DNA of 64,000 nt. Source: Adenanthera pavonina (Eukaryota > Streptophyta > Magnoliopsida > Fabales > Fabaceae). Under the pieces are notes generated by a model, which saw only the letters and a list, made by a program, of their open reading frames with translations, had not been told where the DNA came from and made no database searches. Below are positions 33,509 to 46,091 of this stretch, one piece after another; position 1 is the first letter of the stretch, and every line of letters starts with the position of its first letter. The translations under genes were made by a program, and so were the position numbers. Where the stretch lies: positions 10,014,827 through 10,078,826 of the forward strand of contig JAIVEN010000004.1 in the NCBI GenBank assembly GCA_026686845.1, written 5' to 3'.

Positions 33509-33676
33509 GTATGCTTTCATCAAATCATAATGAGCAGCAATATCTTAATCACATTAACTTATAGGCTATACTTTCATCAAATCACAATGAGTAGCTTTAA
33601 TTTTTCCTTGTAACATAAAAGACAATGCATTTCCTTTGTTTTTTTATTTTCATTAGGTTTTTCTACCATATTGTAG

Positions 33677-33831
33677 GAGACATTGTCAAAGAAATTAGTG
33701 ATCTTCGAAATTTAAAAGTTATGAGCTTAGATGGTAAAATTTTTTCCAATCAACTATCATCATTTACTATCTTTACTGCCACTATATAGAACTTGAAAGA
33801 TATTTTCTTGTGTGACAATAATAATTTATGG
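33677..33831 (+). pseudogene. LRR receptor-like kinase, exon 4 (decayed)
   Basis: After an ATTGTAG acceptor it reads GDIVKEISDLRNLKVMSLDG. It then degenerates but still resembles an LRR (NQLSSFTIFTAT, stop, NLKDIFLCDNNNLW). The donor is not clear. No kinase exon follows before the window turns non-coding, so the 3' part of the gene is missing. Confidence 0.6.
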
Positions 33832-36400
33832 TACTGTATAATACCTTAAGTTTTAATTACAAACCAAGGTAATAATCAAATATGTAGGCATCTAATAACA
33901 ATGAAAATCCATATAATTGGGAGAAATTTTGATATGGATCTTGTAGGAATCTACAGTAGAAAACCTAAAAAGTATAGAGTAGTGGAAAAACTTGACTAAA
34001 GAATTGCAAAAGAATGATCAATTAAAACCCTAGAAGAACTAGTCTTATGAAACTCTAACTATGCGATGCCCATAAGGTTGTTTATTCCTCACAGTAAGTT
34101 AAATGTATTTGCAAGGGAACATGAAGAAATCTGTATCTCACTGAATAGTATGCAATATTATTATTCAACTCTGAAAAATTTCAAATTACAAAGATGGGTA
34201 TTATAGACTTGACTCAGTCTAAGAAATTAAGAAATAACTTAACCTTAAAGCAAAGACCCTTTTGGAAAGATTAGAGGATCATACTAATTTGGAAACTACC
34301 TACTCTTTAAGATTAAGACCTTATAGAATATCTTAACTTGCTAATCAAGGTAGAAAATATCCTAGAGACTACTAGAAGACAAAAAGACAATTGAAAGGAA
34401 AAGAAAGGGAGGCACAACTTATGAGGACACAAGGGAGAGTGGCGTCATTTATTCCTTAATGACCTATGGTTTCGTAAAATATGATCTACTTGAGGGCCAA
34501 GTAGTGATAATGGACCCAAGACTTTGATTCACTAATTTAGGTTAGAACCTAACAAATAAAAGGCACTAAAACAAATAAATGGGGTTTATTAATTAATAAA
34601 GTTTTATCCCAAAACATTAATAAACAAAAACATATAAACTAATCAAGCCTAAAATACATAAAAGACATAAAATCTCATGGGCATATGGAACACGCCCCAA
34701 ATGCTAGGTGAGTTTTGCCATCTTAATGCAACTTGTAGCTAGTCTCTATCCCCCTTGGACTTGCAACATTATTACCATGCTTCTTAGGATAAGTGAACAC
34801 ATGCTTCTTAGGATAAGTGAACACTTGAAGACACCATGCATATGCTTGGGCTTTGTGTTTGTGTGTGGATCTGTAGGCACATTGCTCCTCAATGTTTGAA
34901 TCCGTTGGATATCTCTATGGTCTCCACCAAATTTAGACTAAACTTCAACCTTTAAAACCAAACATTCATTAATATTTAAACTAAGAACTCAAAATTTGAT
35001 TTTAGCAAACTAAAATGGATCATTAATCAAGTCAAACATCAACCCAAGAACTATACCAACACCAAACATCCAGGGGACCCCTCTTCCTCTTAACATATAG
35101 GCATTGTTATGGCCCAATAAGGGCATCTGCAATAGTGTCACTCACTACCTAAAATAGAGGTGAAAGTTATTAGGTCAATACTGTTTGGTGTCACACACAA
35201 ACAAGGTTGTACAAATATCCAGGGGACCCCTTGAGTATGCCACCTTAGTGGCATCAATTCTATAGATAGCAAAACTATGTAGCCTAAAAACATGAACTTC
35301 CAATACCCATAACTTTAGCTATAAACTTTTAATTCCTTTGATTCAAGATTCCACACAATGCTTGTGATAAGGTCTAACTAGGGACACTAATTCCACCCCA
35401 TTTCAAGATCATATGGCTACTATGGAAACCAATTACATAAATAGTACATTTTGAGATATATGGATAGCCATTCAATCCTATTCCAAAGCTATGAAATTCA
35501 TCCTAGCACATTTTAATAGTCATAAAGCACCTAAAGATATCACAAACATGGCCACACATATCATGGATTAGTATTTGACCCTATAGGCCCTAGTATGTTT
35601 AAAATGTAATTTTACTATAATTGATAAAACATCAATAATGTATATCTTATTCAAGAATACATGCTTTTATTCCATATGACAAGCCAATTCTCACATCTAA
35701 GACACAAAAACAAGGTTGTACAAACATGCATAGGCAACTGAAAGAAATGATAACATATCATTTCATTGGTATATTCAAGGTTCACAAGTTATGTTGTAGA
35801 GAGGTTTGTAACCTAGAAGACCGTATACTAAGTTCCCATATTCAATGTCATCATCATCCACTAAATCAACATCAACAAAGTATAGGCTTGTGTTTGTACA
35901 CTTGGCCAAACAAAACATTGTGTTTGCTAATTACAATATACCAAGGCTTTCCAAAGGGATAATAATATGAATTGGGAGGTTCAACTATCCAGTTGCTTTC
36001 CTACCTCCTTACTAGAGCCTTCAACTAGATAATAAAAAAAAGGTGGGACAAAGTCTTAATTAGCATGGGTAGAAATTACAGCAAGACTTCTAAAATAAAC
36101 CAAGATATATGTAATTATAAGGTGATAACACTTTTCAATTGCATCCAGCTTCATGCTTCATAAAAACCTTATGTGGCCACACTTAAGGGTAGATCAAATT
36201 GGGACATAAATTATGAAACTATAGAAAGTCACATATTTTGCGTGATACACATAGCACCTAGATCACACATCCATACATGATAGCCAATTACTCTTTATCA
36301 AAGTTGCACATTGCTCATTGAAGTACTCAAGTAGACACAAGATGACAAGTGGAAACCCTATCATAAATGGTTGTACAATTTAAAAATTTTTACTAGGTAG
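33832..36400. other. Non-coding, repeat-like DNA
   Basis: No gene. A perfect 24-bp tandem duplication (ATGCTTCTTAGGATAAGTGA then ACAC) is at 34777-34800 and 34801-34824. ATCCAGGGGACCCCT recurs at about 35069 and 35217, and ACAAGGTTGTACAAA at about 35200 and 35711, hinting at an old retroelement with internal duplications. Confidence 0.4.
34777..34824 (+). repeat. 24-bp perfect tandem duplication
   Basis: Two identical adjacent copies of a 24-bp unit starting ATGCTTCTTAGG. Recent replication slippage is the simplest cause. Confidence 0.9.
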
Positions 36401-37270
36401 AAACAAATGAAGCAAGCAATGAATGCAACCTAGGACATCTCACAAATGAGGTAACTAGATGTTATGAATGACAAAGAATGTGTGATTAAAGGGGAGCAAA
36501 ATGCACATAAATTAGAATGAAATGCAATAATGCAAATGAATGCAAACTAATACATCTAAATGGATGCAAGTGAGAATATGCAAGTATATGTAAAATGAAA
36601 TTGGAAGTAAAAGTGCAAATATATGTAGGTGTATGGAATATATATATATATGGCTATATGGACAAATGAATACTTGAGTGATATGAAATGATCCTAAACC
36701 AGTCTAAGTAGGGCTGAAATAACATAATCTAAATGCAAGAATGATTATGCAATTAAGTATGTGAAAATGAAAATAAGTGAATGGATGGATGAATGTAAGC
36801 TAGCTTAGACTAACTATGAAGGTTGAACCTAGTGTGGCTAAGGATGAAAATGTGTGTGAGAGAATGGATGGTAATGTGAGGAAGTGAGCTAGTATGAATG
36901 GAATTTGAAGTGAATAAGATGGTAAGTATGTAGCTAGTTAGGCCAAAATTAACCAAGTGCTAATACAAACCTAGATGGAACTAATATGTAAGAATGGATG
37001 AAAATTTATGTACATAAATGGTAAGTGTGATGCAAGTGAGTGAATGTGTGTGAACTAGTGATAAGATGGGATGGAAATGCAATGTTATGATTTTAGGACT
37101 ATACGGCTGAAACTATGCTATGCAAGGTGGGGGGACTAGATGACTTGAATTATAATGGAAAAATGCAAACTAAACTAAAGATGAGCTACATTATGAACTA
37201 AGACTAAGAACTAGAATGAATGCTAACCAAGTTAAGAGAATGAAAGTGTGTGAGATATATGTGTATGAAT
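36400..37270. repeat. AATG-rich degenerate low-complexity region
   Basis: Dense degenerate runs of ATGAATGCAA, AATGGATG and GAATGTG with strong purine bias. No coding frame. Comparable sequences occur in the leader or LTR parts of some plant gypsy elements, but no boundary is visible here. Confidence 0.5.
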
Positions 37271-37329
37271 ACATAAAAGTATGGCAACTTCTAATTTAGC
37301 AAAGGAAATAGAGCATATCACAAGACTCT

Positions 37330-37515
37330 TTAAGAATTCTTCAAGAGAGACAACCAAAACATAGTGTGATCAAGGTAATACTAATCTATGCAATTCTCTA
37401 AGTGTAAGTATAAGTACACTTAAGAATTCTTCAAGAGAGACAACCAAAACAATCCTCTAAGTGTAAGCATGAGTACAATAACATAGAACAAGGTAATACT
37501 AATCTATGCAATTCA
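37330..37515 (+). repeat. Interleaved direct repeats
   Basis: TTAAGAATTCTTCAAGAGAG followed by ACAACCAAAAC occurs at 37330 and 37420. CTCTAAGTGTAAG occurs at about 37396 and 37455. GGTAATACTAATCTATGCAA then TTC occurs at about 37374 and 37491. A local segmental duplication with a small deletion explains the pattern. Confidence 0.85.
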
Positions 37516-39671
37516 TTAAACACTTAAAAGGCATTACACAATCACATACTAATTGCATGAAATTGGATTGGACATCATTCCTATACAGATGGCTGCAAAT
37601 CATAGTCTCCACAATCAACAAAATCCAAGTAAAACATCCATCCATTCATCAAGATATAGCATCCATAACTCAATTCAATTAAAGAAACTACATCAGGATT
37701 AAGGACAAAACTGAGCTTGGCTAAACATGCACATTGCCATTAACATCGACATTCCAATCCAATTACATAAGAATCCTCTCTCTACAAATAGGTTTAGGCA
37801 TTACAAACCATTGTTCATCAAGAATCCAAACCTAAATGTACATTCCATCCCAGGTTATTGAACTATTACAAGCCTAAATTCCTAGAGAAAAAGGTAGAAA
37901 TAGAGAAATTTTATAGAAAAGGCTATCCTCTTGAAGAAACAATCTAGATCCATGAGTCTTCAAACTCTCTTCCATGCTCCCTTGGAAGCTACCATCTTCA
38001 CCCTGTAGCCTTCCATGGATTTCGCCACTTAATTACAAGTTTGGATCAGTTAACCTCTCCATGAAAATGGCAAGAAAGGAATATTTAATCAATGGATCTG
38101 GTCTTGAATTGATGAAAGGAGGGCATTTGTGAGGTGAGAAAATATGGAGTTTAGGTAAGAAAAGCGAGGGAAAATATTTGAGGTTTTTTGGGAAAGTGAT
38201 AAGTTTTCCTAGAAAACTCAAAGAAAGTAAATGAAAGTTTATGAAGAGAAAATGAAAATAAGAGAATGTAAGACAAGGAGAGAAAGATCAAAGTTGAAAA
38301 GTGAACCAAAATGAAGTCCACTTTGTTGGTTTAGGGGGGAGGAAGAGAGAGAAAGGCAATAGCAAATGATTTATAAATGATCCTAGCCGTTGATCTTTAA
38401 GAGGATGCCCTAAGATTTAAGATAAATGGGAAAAATAATAAAATGATGTATTAATTTCCTCCTAAACTTCCATTTTTTCCCTTTTAAAATATCTACAATT
38501 TTTTGCATGTCCTCCTATGGTTTCTTGATTTACAAATAAAAATGTGACATGTGTAAATCTTAGGTTAAGTGAAATAATGTGCAATCCATAGTCTATGCAA
38601 ATAAATCAATTAACCACCAAGAATAACACATGTAGGATGAAATTAACATGGTAGAAAGGAGGAAAATAAATCTAATATGAATGAAAAAGAAAGGAAAAAG
38701 AAATCCTATGAAAAAAGAAATGAAAAAAAATCCTAAGCAAAAAGCAAGAAAGTGCAAAACCATGACACTTGAACAAAATGTCCCCAATTAGGTTGAACTT
38801 TAATCTACTATAGAATTAAATCATTAATCACAAAATCCCATCTTAACATCAATGATTATGTTTAGTCATGTGCTTAATATATGTGTGGACTAACTAGGGT
38901 CAAATAATTAAGAATAATTAAAATGAAATCGAAGTGGGAGCATTAAATAGGGGTATTATGGTAAAGTGGAGCAAGGCCAATTATTGGTTCAATGGTCCAA
39001 ATGAAAATCAACCAAGTGATAGGAAATGGTAGGAAATATCCAATGGATGAAATAACAGAAGGTTCCATATGTAGTCTCATGAGGAATTATACAAAAACCC
39101 CATGATTAATCACCTAATTAAGTACAACTAAGCACACAATTAACCAACAAGGTATGGAATCAAGTTATATATAGGAAGAATAAAACCATGGAATTAATAA
39201 GATTGACACAAAAACAAAACAAATTCCAAGAATTAACCCATATTTCCAACAATGCCATAAAATCAGCTAATATCACAAATATCCTCTAAATCATCCAAAT
39301 TAGACCAAATCAAGTGACAAAACAACGAATGGTATAAAAATGTGACTTATTAGTAAGCAACCATTTGTGGAGGTGCATGTTGCGTATTGTGAGATTAACA
39401 TAGCATAGTAGCTAGCTACCTTTAACTGGAGGTGCTATAAACTCCGTGTATTACTAATATACCAACATAAAAGTCAGTGATAAGGCCTTAAAAAGCTATG
39501 GTCATATGCTTTGAATAAATGTGCATCCACATGTAAGTCAATTATAAAGTCTTTTAATATTTGTAATTGACAAATATGTTGCCATACGCTCCAAATAAAT
39601 CATGTCATTCTTTAACACATCAATAAACATTCATGTATAGACAAAAAATTGTGCTACAAATCACATGTCAT
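37516..39671. other. Non-coding DNA
   Basis: No gene, RNA or clear element boundary. A-rich on the plus strand; the minus-strand open frames are Phe/Ser/Leu-rich by-products. Confidence 0.45.
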
Positions 39672-40300
39672 GTAACATCCTAAGAATTTATGGCCAAAAC
39701 AACCAACATAAACTTAACCCTTGAAACTTTGGGGAAAAAACATGAGGTTAGGGTTAGAAAAACTAAGAAATACATGACGAAATGACTAGGCATCATGACC
39801 AGGAAGCAAAAAAACCAGAAATGCAAAATTTCTTACTGTGGCATTATAGCGGTGAATAGTATCATGATGGTAGTAACCCTTGCTGTTTATGACAACAAAA
39901 ATATGACTTTTTGGGTGAACTTCAGATGTGTATAACTCCTAACATAGACCTCCAATTTATGTGATTCCAAAGCCTGCAAGTCATATACAATCTCTTTTAA
40001 CTGCGAGCATAGACCTACCACAAAATTCCTCTGTATGGAGATTTTGGAGCCCTAAGACTAAAATAGTCACTTTTTGGACAAAGACTTGGCACTAACACCA
40101 AACCTATTCCTACAAGTCACAAAAGACTCAAGGACACTGTCCAAGGAGATTGCACCCCAAGAAAACCATTTTCTCAAGATTTGACCGCCAAACTAGACTA
40201 ACTAGTTATGTACCTATTTTCTCCAAAACCTATCAAATATCAAAACCAACCTCATATACTACTATAACTCAACAAAAAATACATGGGGCAACCATTGCTT
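39672..40300 (+). mobile_element. Family-A LTR 5' part (third copy), cut by the 5S array
   Basis: TGTAACATCC at 39672 is followed by boxes in the same order as 10512-11560: a TTTTTGGGTGAACTTCAGAT box, CTCCAATT, GTATGGAGATTTTG, then CAAGGA...CACCCCAAGAAAA. It lacks the MITE found in the first copy. At about 40300 it changes abruptly to 5S spacer sequence. Confidence 0.55.
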
Positions 40301-40782
40301 GCACCCGACAATGGAGGCGCAATCATTTGTTTTGTGGACTCATGCAGTCTCGAAAAACACACCACGAGTAGCCGGTCAAGAAACGTGCTGGACTCAGTCC
40401 GATCGATTAGGTGGGGAATCGAGTCAGGATATCTTGTTGGTTCTTCTGGTCAGACCAGTTCAACCTTTCAGCTTAGGGCCAAGCGCAAATAACCGGAGGA
40501 GAGGGAAAGGGTTGAGAACCAATCGAACCGGTCCGACCGGCTAAGTGTGGAATACAATGGTGCTCGCCGTCGGTATGACCATTCATGCTGTCGAACCAGA
40601 CTAACTGATGAAGCAAGTAAGCGGGTCGAACTTTCTTGCCGGTTCGATCGGAGCATGCCCTGGCCCGCAAATTTGCAGAAAATAGATGGAAAAAGGAACC
40701 GGTCCAATGGGACTCTAATCCTGAACCACAAAATCGGGTTGGACGATTCTATTCAGTTGGAAAAATGTATTAAGCAAAAATT

Positions 40783-40901
40783 GAGGTGCCACACGAGAAC
40801 TTCTGAGGATGTCACCCATCCTAGTACTACTCTTGTCAAAGCACGCTTGACTGCGGAGTTCTGATGGGATCCGATGCATTAGTACTGGTATGATCGTAGT
40901 T
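40783..40901 (-). rRNA. 5S rRNA copy 1 (diverged)
   Basis: Recognisable over full length. The 5' end of the gene is altered (GATCGTAGTT on the plus strand where GATCGCACCC is expected), the internal box C carries GAGGATGTCACCC, and TCTTGTCAAAGCACG replaces TCTCGCCCAAGCACG. The A-box shows GTCAAG instead of GTTAAG. Probably not functional. Confidence 0.85.
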
Positions 40902-41378
40902 GACAGTGGAGGCGTAATCCTTAGCTTTGTGGACTCATGCAGTCTCAAAAAATGTGCCACGACTAGCCGGTTGGAAAACCAATTGGACTTGGTCTGATTG
41001 GTGAGACAGGGAATCGGGTCAAGCTATCTTGCCAGCTCTTTCGATCGGACTAGCTTAACCTTCCAGCACAAAGCGAAGCAGAAATAACCAGAGGAGAGAG
41101 AAAGGGTCGAGAACCGATCGAACCGGTCAGACCGGCTAAAAGTAATATCAAGATGGCGCTTGTGGCCGGTATGACCGTTCCCGCGGTCAGACCGAACCAA
41201 CTGGTGAAGCAGGTGAATGGGTCGAACCATCTCACCGGTTTGACCGGTGCATGCCCTGACTCGTAACTTTACGGAAAATGGACGGAAAAGTGAACCGATC
41301 TAGCATGACTCTAACCCTGAACCACAGAATCGGGTTGGGCGCTTTGCTTCAGTTGGAAAAATGTATTACAGAAAAAGT

Positions 41379-41497
41379 GGAGTGCAACACGAGGACTTCC
41401 GAGGAGGTCACCCATTCTAGTACTACTCTCGCCGAAGCACGCTTAAAGGCAGAGTTCTAATGGGACCCGGTGCATTAGTGCTGGTATGATCGCACCC
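41379..41497 (-). rRNA. 5S rRNA copy 2 (diverged)
   Basis: The 5' third is close to the plant consensus (GCATTAGTGCTGGTATGATC on the plus strand). The A-box region reads CTTAAAGGCAG where CTTAACTGCGG is expected, and there are changes in box C (TTCCGAGGAGG) and the middle (CATTCTAG). Confidence 0.88.
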
Positions 41498-41965
41498 GAC
41501 AGTGGAGGCGCAATCCTTTACTTTGTGGACTCACGCAGTCTCGAAAAATGGGCCACAAGATGCTGGTCAGGAAACATACTGGACTCGGTCCGATCGGTGA
41601 GGCGGGGAATCGGGTCAGTCTATCTTGCCAGTTCTTCCGGTTGAACCTGCTCAACCTTCCGGTGAAGGGCCAAGAGGAAATAACCGGAGGAGAGGGAAAA
41701 GGTCGAGAACCGGTCCAACCGGCTAAACTTGGAATCGAGACGGTGCTCGTGGCCGGTATGACTATTCCCGCAGTCGGACCAGACCAACTGATGAAGCAGG
41801 TGAACGGGTCGAACCTTCTTGCCGGTCCGACTGGTGCATCCCTTAGCCCTCAAGTTTGTGGAAAATGGATGGAAAAAGGAATCGGTCCTAAGGAACTCTA
41901 ACCCTGAACCACAGAACCGGGTTGGGCGCTTCTATTCAGCTGCAAAAATGTATTATGCAAAAAGT

Positions 41966-42084
41966 GTGGTGAAACACGAGGACTTCCCAGGAGGTCACCC
42001 ATCCTAGTACAACTCTCACCCAAGCACGCTTAGCTGCAGTGTTCTGATGGGAGCTGTTGCATTTACGTTGGTATGATCGCACCT
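41966..42084 (-). rRNA. 5S rRNA copy 3 (diverged)
   Basis: The 3' half including box C is consensus (CTTCCCAGGAGGTCACCCAT). The 5' half is poor: CTTAGCTGCAGTG in the A-box and GGAGCTGTTGCATTTACGTT instead of GGATCCGGTGCATTAGTGCT. Confidence 0.85.
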
Positions 42085-42552
42085 GACAGTGGAGGCATAA
42101 TCCTCGGCCTTATGGACTCACGCAGTCTCAAAAAACGTGCCATAAGCAGCCGGTCAGGAAACGGGCTGGATTCGGTCTGATCGGTGAGGCGGGGAATCGG
42201 GTCAGGCTATCTTGCCGGTTCTTTTGGTCGGACCGGCTCAACCGTCCTGTGAACATCCAAGCTAAAGTTCCCAGAGGAGAGGGAAAGGGTCGAGAACCGG
42301 TCTGACCGGATAAACCTGGAATCGAGACGGCGCTCGTGGCCAGTATGACCGTTCCAGCGGTCGGACCTGACCAACCAGTGATACAGGTGAACGGGTCGAA
42401 CCTTCTCGCCGGTTCGACCGGGGCATCCCCCGGCCCGCAAGTTTATGGAAAATGGACAGAAATAGTAACTAGTCCAGCTGGACTCTAGCCCTGAACCATA
42501 GAAGTGGGTTTGGCGCTTCTGTTCAATTGCAAAAATGTATTGCGCAAAAAGT

Positions 42553-42671
42553 AGGGTGCAACACGAAGACTTCTTAGGAGGTCAACCATCCTAGTACTAC
42601 TCTCGCCCAAGCACGCTTCATTGTGGAGTTCTGATAGAATCCTGAGCATTTGTGCTGGTATGATCGCACCG
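42553..42671 (-). rRNA. 5S rRNA copy 4 (diverged, 1-bp deletion)
   Basis: It shows CTTCTTAGGAGGTCAACCAT in box C, CTTCATTGTGG in the A-box, AGAATCCTGAGCATTTGTG upstream, and one C missing at the 5' terminus (CGCACCGAT). Confidence 0.83.
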
Positions 42672-43138
42672 ATAGTGGAGGCGTAATCCTCGGCTTTGTG
42701 GACTCATGCAGTCTCGAAAAACATGAAACGAGCAGCCGATCAGGAAACATGCTGGATTCTGTCCGATCGATGAGACAGGGAAATGGGTCAGTCTATCTTG
42801 CTGATTCTTCCAGTCGGACTGGCTCAACCCTCCGGCAAATGGCCAAGCGGTAATAACCAGAGGAGAGGGAAAGGGTCGAGAACCGGTCCAACCGGCTAAA
42901 CCTGGAATCGAGATGGCACTTGTGGCTAGTATGACCATTCCCGTTGTCGGACCAGGACAACCAGTGAAGCAGGTGAAAGGGTCGAACCTTCTCTCCAATT
43001 CGACTGGTGCATCCCTCGGCCCGCAAGTTTGTGAAAAATGGACTGAGAAAGGAACCAGTCCTATGGGACTCTAGCCCTGAATCACAGAATCGGGTTGGGC
43101 GCTTCTGTTCAGTTGGAAAAATGTATTGCTCAAAAAGT

Positions 43139-43257
43139 AAGGTGCAACACGAGGACCTCCCAGGCGGTCACCCATCCTAGTATTACTCTAGCCCAAGCAC
43201 GCTTCACTACGGAGTTCTGAAGGGATCCGGTGCATTTGTGCTGGTATGATCGTATCC
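43139..43257 (-). rRNA. 5S rRNA copy 5 (diverged)
   Basis: It keeps the plant-like 5' start GGATACGATC (sense). Changes include CCCAGGCGGTCACCC in box C, TATTACTCTAGCCC in the intermediate element and CTTCACTACGG in the A-box. Confidence 0.86.
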
Positions 43258-43720
43258 GACAATGGAGGCGCAATCCTCTGCTTTGTGGACTCACATAATC
43301 TCAAGAAATGTGCCACGAGTAGCCAATCGGGAAACGTGCTGGACTCGGTCTGATCAGTGAGGCGAGGAATCAGGTCCGGCTATCTTGCCTGTTTTTCCAG
43401 TCGGACCGGCTCATCCTTCCGACGAAGGGCCAAGTGTAAAAAACTGGAGGAGAGGGAAAGGATCAAGAATCGATCGAACCGGTTTGACCTGCTAAACCTG
43501 GAATCGAGACGGCGCTCGTGGCCTGTATGACCGTTCCCCAAGTTGGACCAAACCAACCGGTGAAGCAGGTGCACGGGTCGAACCTTCTCACCGGTGCATC
43601 CCCCAGCCTTCAAGTTTGCGAGAAATGGACGAAAATAGGATTCGGTCCTGCGGGACTCTAGCCTTGAACGACAGAACCAGGTTGGGCGCTTCTGTTCAAT
43701 TGAAAAAATGCGCAAAAGGT

Positions 43721-43839
43721 GAGCTGCAACACGAGGACTTCCCATGAGGTCACCCATCTTAGTACTACTCTCGCCTAAGCACGCTTCACTGTGGAGCTCT
43801 AATGGGATCGGGTGCATTAGTACTGGTATGATCGCACCA
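43721..43839 (-). rRNA. 5S rRNA copy 6 (diverged)
   Basis: It has CTTCCCATGAGGTCACCCAT in box C, CGCCTAAGC, and CTTCACTGTGGAGCTCT in the A-box region. The A-box variant CTTCA is shared only with copies 4 and 5, which suggests local duplication. The preceding unit is the shortest (582 bp). Confidence 0.85.
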
Positions 43840-44315
43840 AACAGTGGAGGCACAATCCTCTGCTTTGTGGACTCATGTAGTCTCAAAAAATGTGCCATGA
43901 GCAGCTAGTCTGGAAACGTGCTGGTCTCGGTCTGATTGGTGAGGCTGGGAATTGGGTCAAGCTATCTTGCCGGTTCTTCCGGTCGGAACGGCTCAACCTT
44001 CCAACAAAGGGCGAAGCGGAAATAACCAAAGGAGGGGGAAAGGGTTGACAACCGGCTTAATCGGTCTGACCGGCTAAACGTGGAATCGAGACATCGCTCA
44101 TAGCCGGTATGACCTTTCCTGCAATCAAACTAAACCGACTAGTGAAGCAGGTGAACAAGTTGAACCTTCTAGCCGGTTCGATCGGTCCATCCCCCGGCCC
44201 GCAAGTTTGCAGAAAATGGAGTAAAATGGAACCGGTCCAGTGGGACTCTAGCCCTGAAACACAGAACCGAGTTGGGCGCTTCTATTTAGTTGCAAAAATG
44301 TATTACGCAAAAAGT

Positions 44316-44434
44316 AGGGTGAAACACGAGAACTTCCCAGGAGGTCACCTATCCTAGTGCTACTCTCGTACAGCCATGCTTGATTGCAGGGTTCTGGTGG
44401 GATCTGGTGCATTAGTGCTAGTTTGATCACAGCC
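44316..44434 (-). rRNA. 5S rRNA copy 7 (diverged)
   Basis: It shows TCGTACAGCCATGCTTGATT across the intermediate element and A-box, TGGTGGGATCTGG, and a 5' start region CTAGTTTGATCACAGCC. The TAGTTTGAT variant is shared with copy 8 only. Confidence 0.83.
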
Positions 44435-44910
44435 AACAGTGGAGGTGAAATCCTTTACTTTGTGGACTCACGTAGTCTTGAAAAATGTGCCACAAGCAGT
44501 TGTTGGGAAACCTACTAGACTTGGTCCGATCAGTGAAATGGGGAATCGGGTCAGGCTATCTTGCCGGTTCTTCCGGTCAGACTGGCTCAACCTTCCGACA
44601 AAGGGCGAAGCAGAAATAACCGGATGAGAGGGAAAGGGTCGAGAACCGGCCTAACTGATTAGACCGGCTAAACGTGGAATCGAGACGGTGCTTGTGGTCA
44701 GTATTACCTTTCTTGCGGTCGAACTGAACCCACCGGTGAAGTAGGTGAATGGGTTGAACCTTCTCACCAGTTCGACCGGTCCATCCCCCGGCCTGCAAGT
44801 TTGTGAAAAACGGAGGGAAAAAGAAACCGGTCCAGCGGGACTTTAGCCCTGAACCATAGAACCAGGTTGGGCGCTTCTATTTAGTTGCAAAAATATATTG
44901 CGCAAAAAGT

Positions 44911-45029
44911 GGGGTGCAACACGAGAACTTCCCAAGAGGTCACCCATCCTAGTTCTACTCTTGCCCAGCCACGCTTGACTGCGGGGTTCTGGTGGGATCC
45001 AGTGCATTAGTGCTAGTTTGATTGCAGCC
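44911..45029 (-). rRNA. 5S rRNA copy 8 (diverged)
   Basis: The 3' end is consensus (GGGGTGCAACACGAG). CTTGCCCAGCCACGC, GGGGTTCTGGTGGGATCC and CTAGTTTGATTGCAGCC are altered. It resembles copy 7 most. Confidence 0.84.
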
Positions 45030-45496
45030 GACAGTTGAGGCATAATCTTTTACTTTGTGGACTCACGTAGTCTTGAAAAACATGTCATGAGCAACCGTCG
45101 GGAAACCTACTAGACTCGGTCCGATCGGTGAGGTGGGGAATCAGGTCAGGCTATCTTCCCGGTTCTTCCGGTCGGACCGGCTTAACCTTCCAACGAAGGG
45201 CCAAGCGGAAATAACCGGAGGCTAAGGAAAGGGTCGACATCCGGTCTAACCAGCTAAATATGGAATCGAGACGGCGCTTGTGGCCATTATGACTGTTCCA
45301 GCGGTCGAACCGGACCAACTAGTGAGGCAGGTGAACTGGTCGAACCTTCTTGCCGGTTTGATCAGTGCACCCCCCGGCCCGCAAGTTTGTGCAAAACAGA
45401 TGGAAAAAGGAACCGGCCCAGCAAGACTCTAATCCTGAACCACAGAACCGGATTGGACACTTCTGTTTATTTGCAAAAATGTATTGCGCAAAAGGT

Positions 45497-45614
45497 GGGT
45501 TGCAACACGAGAACTTCCAGGAGGTCTCCCATCCTTGTACTATTCTCGCCCAATCATGCTTGACTGCAGAGTTCCGATAGGATCCAGTGCATTAGTACTG
45601 GTATGATCGCACCT
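45497..45614 (-). rRNA. 5S rRNA copy 9 (diverged, 1-bp deletion)
   Basis: One C is missing in box C (CTTCCAGGAGGTCTCCC). ATTCTCGCCCAATCATGC and GTTCCGATAGGATCCAG also differ from consensus. The 5' part (GCATTAGTACTGGTATGATC) is good. Confidence 0.84.
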
Positions 45615-46091
45615 GACAGTGGAGGCGCAATTCTCAGCTTTGTGGACTCACACCGTCTCGAAAAACATGCCACGAGTAGCCGATCGGGAAACGTACTGGA
45701 CTCAGTCCGATCAGTGAGGCGGGGAATAGGGTAAGGCTATCGTGCTGGTTCCTCCAGTCGGTTCGGCTCAACCTTCCGGTGAAAGGCCAAGCAAAAATAA
45801 CCAGAATAGAGGGAAAGGGTCAGGAACCGGTCGAACCGATCCGACCGGCTAAACCTGGAATCAATACGGTGCTCGTCGCCGATATGACCGTTCCCGTGAT
45901 TGGACTGAATCAAACGGTGAAGCAGGTGAACGGCTCGAACCTTCTCGCCGGTTCGACCGGTGCATCCCCCGGCCCGCAAATTTGTGGAAAACGGATGAAA
46001 AAAGGAACCGGTCCAGCGAGACTCTAACCCTGAACCACAAAACCGGATTGGGCATTTCTGTTTAGTTGCAAAAATATATTTCGCAAAAGGT

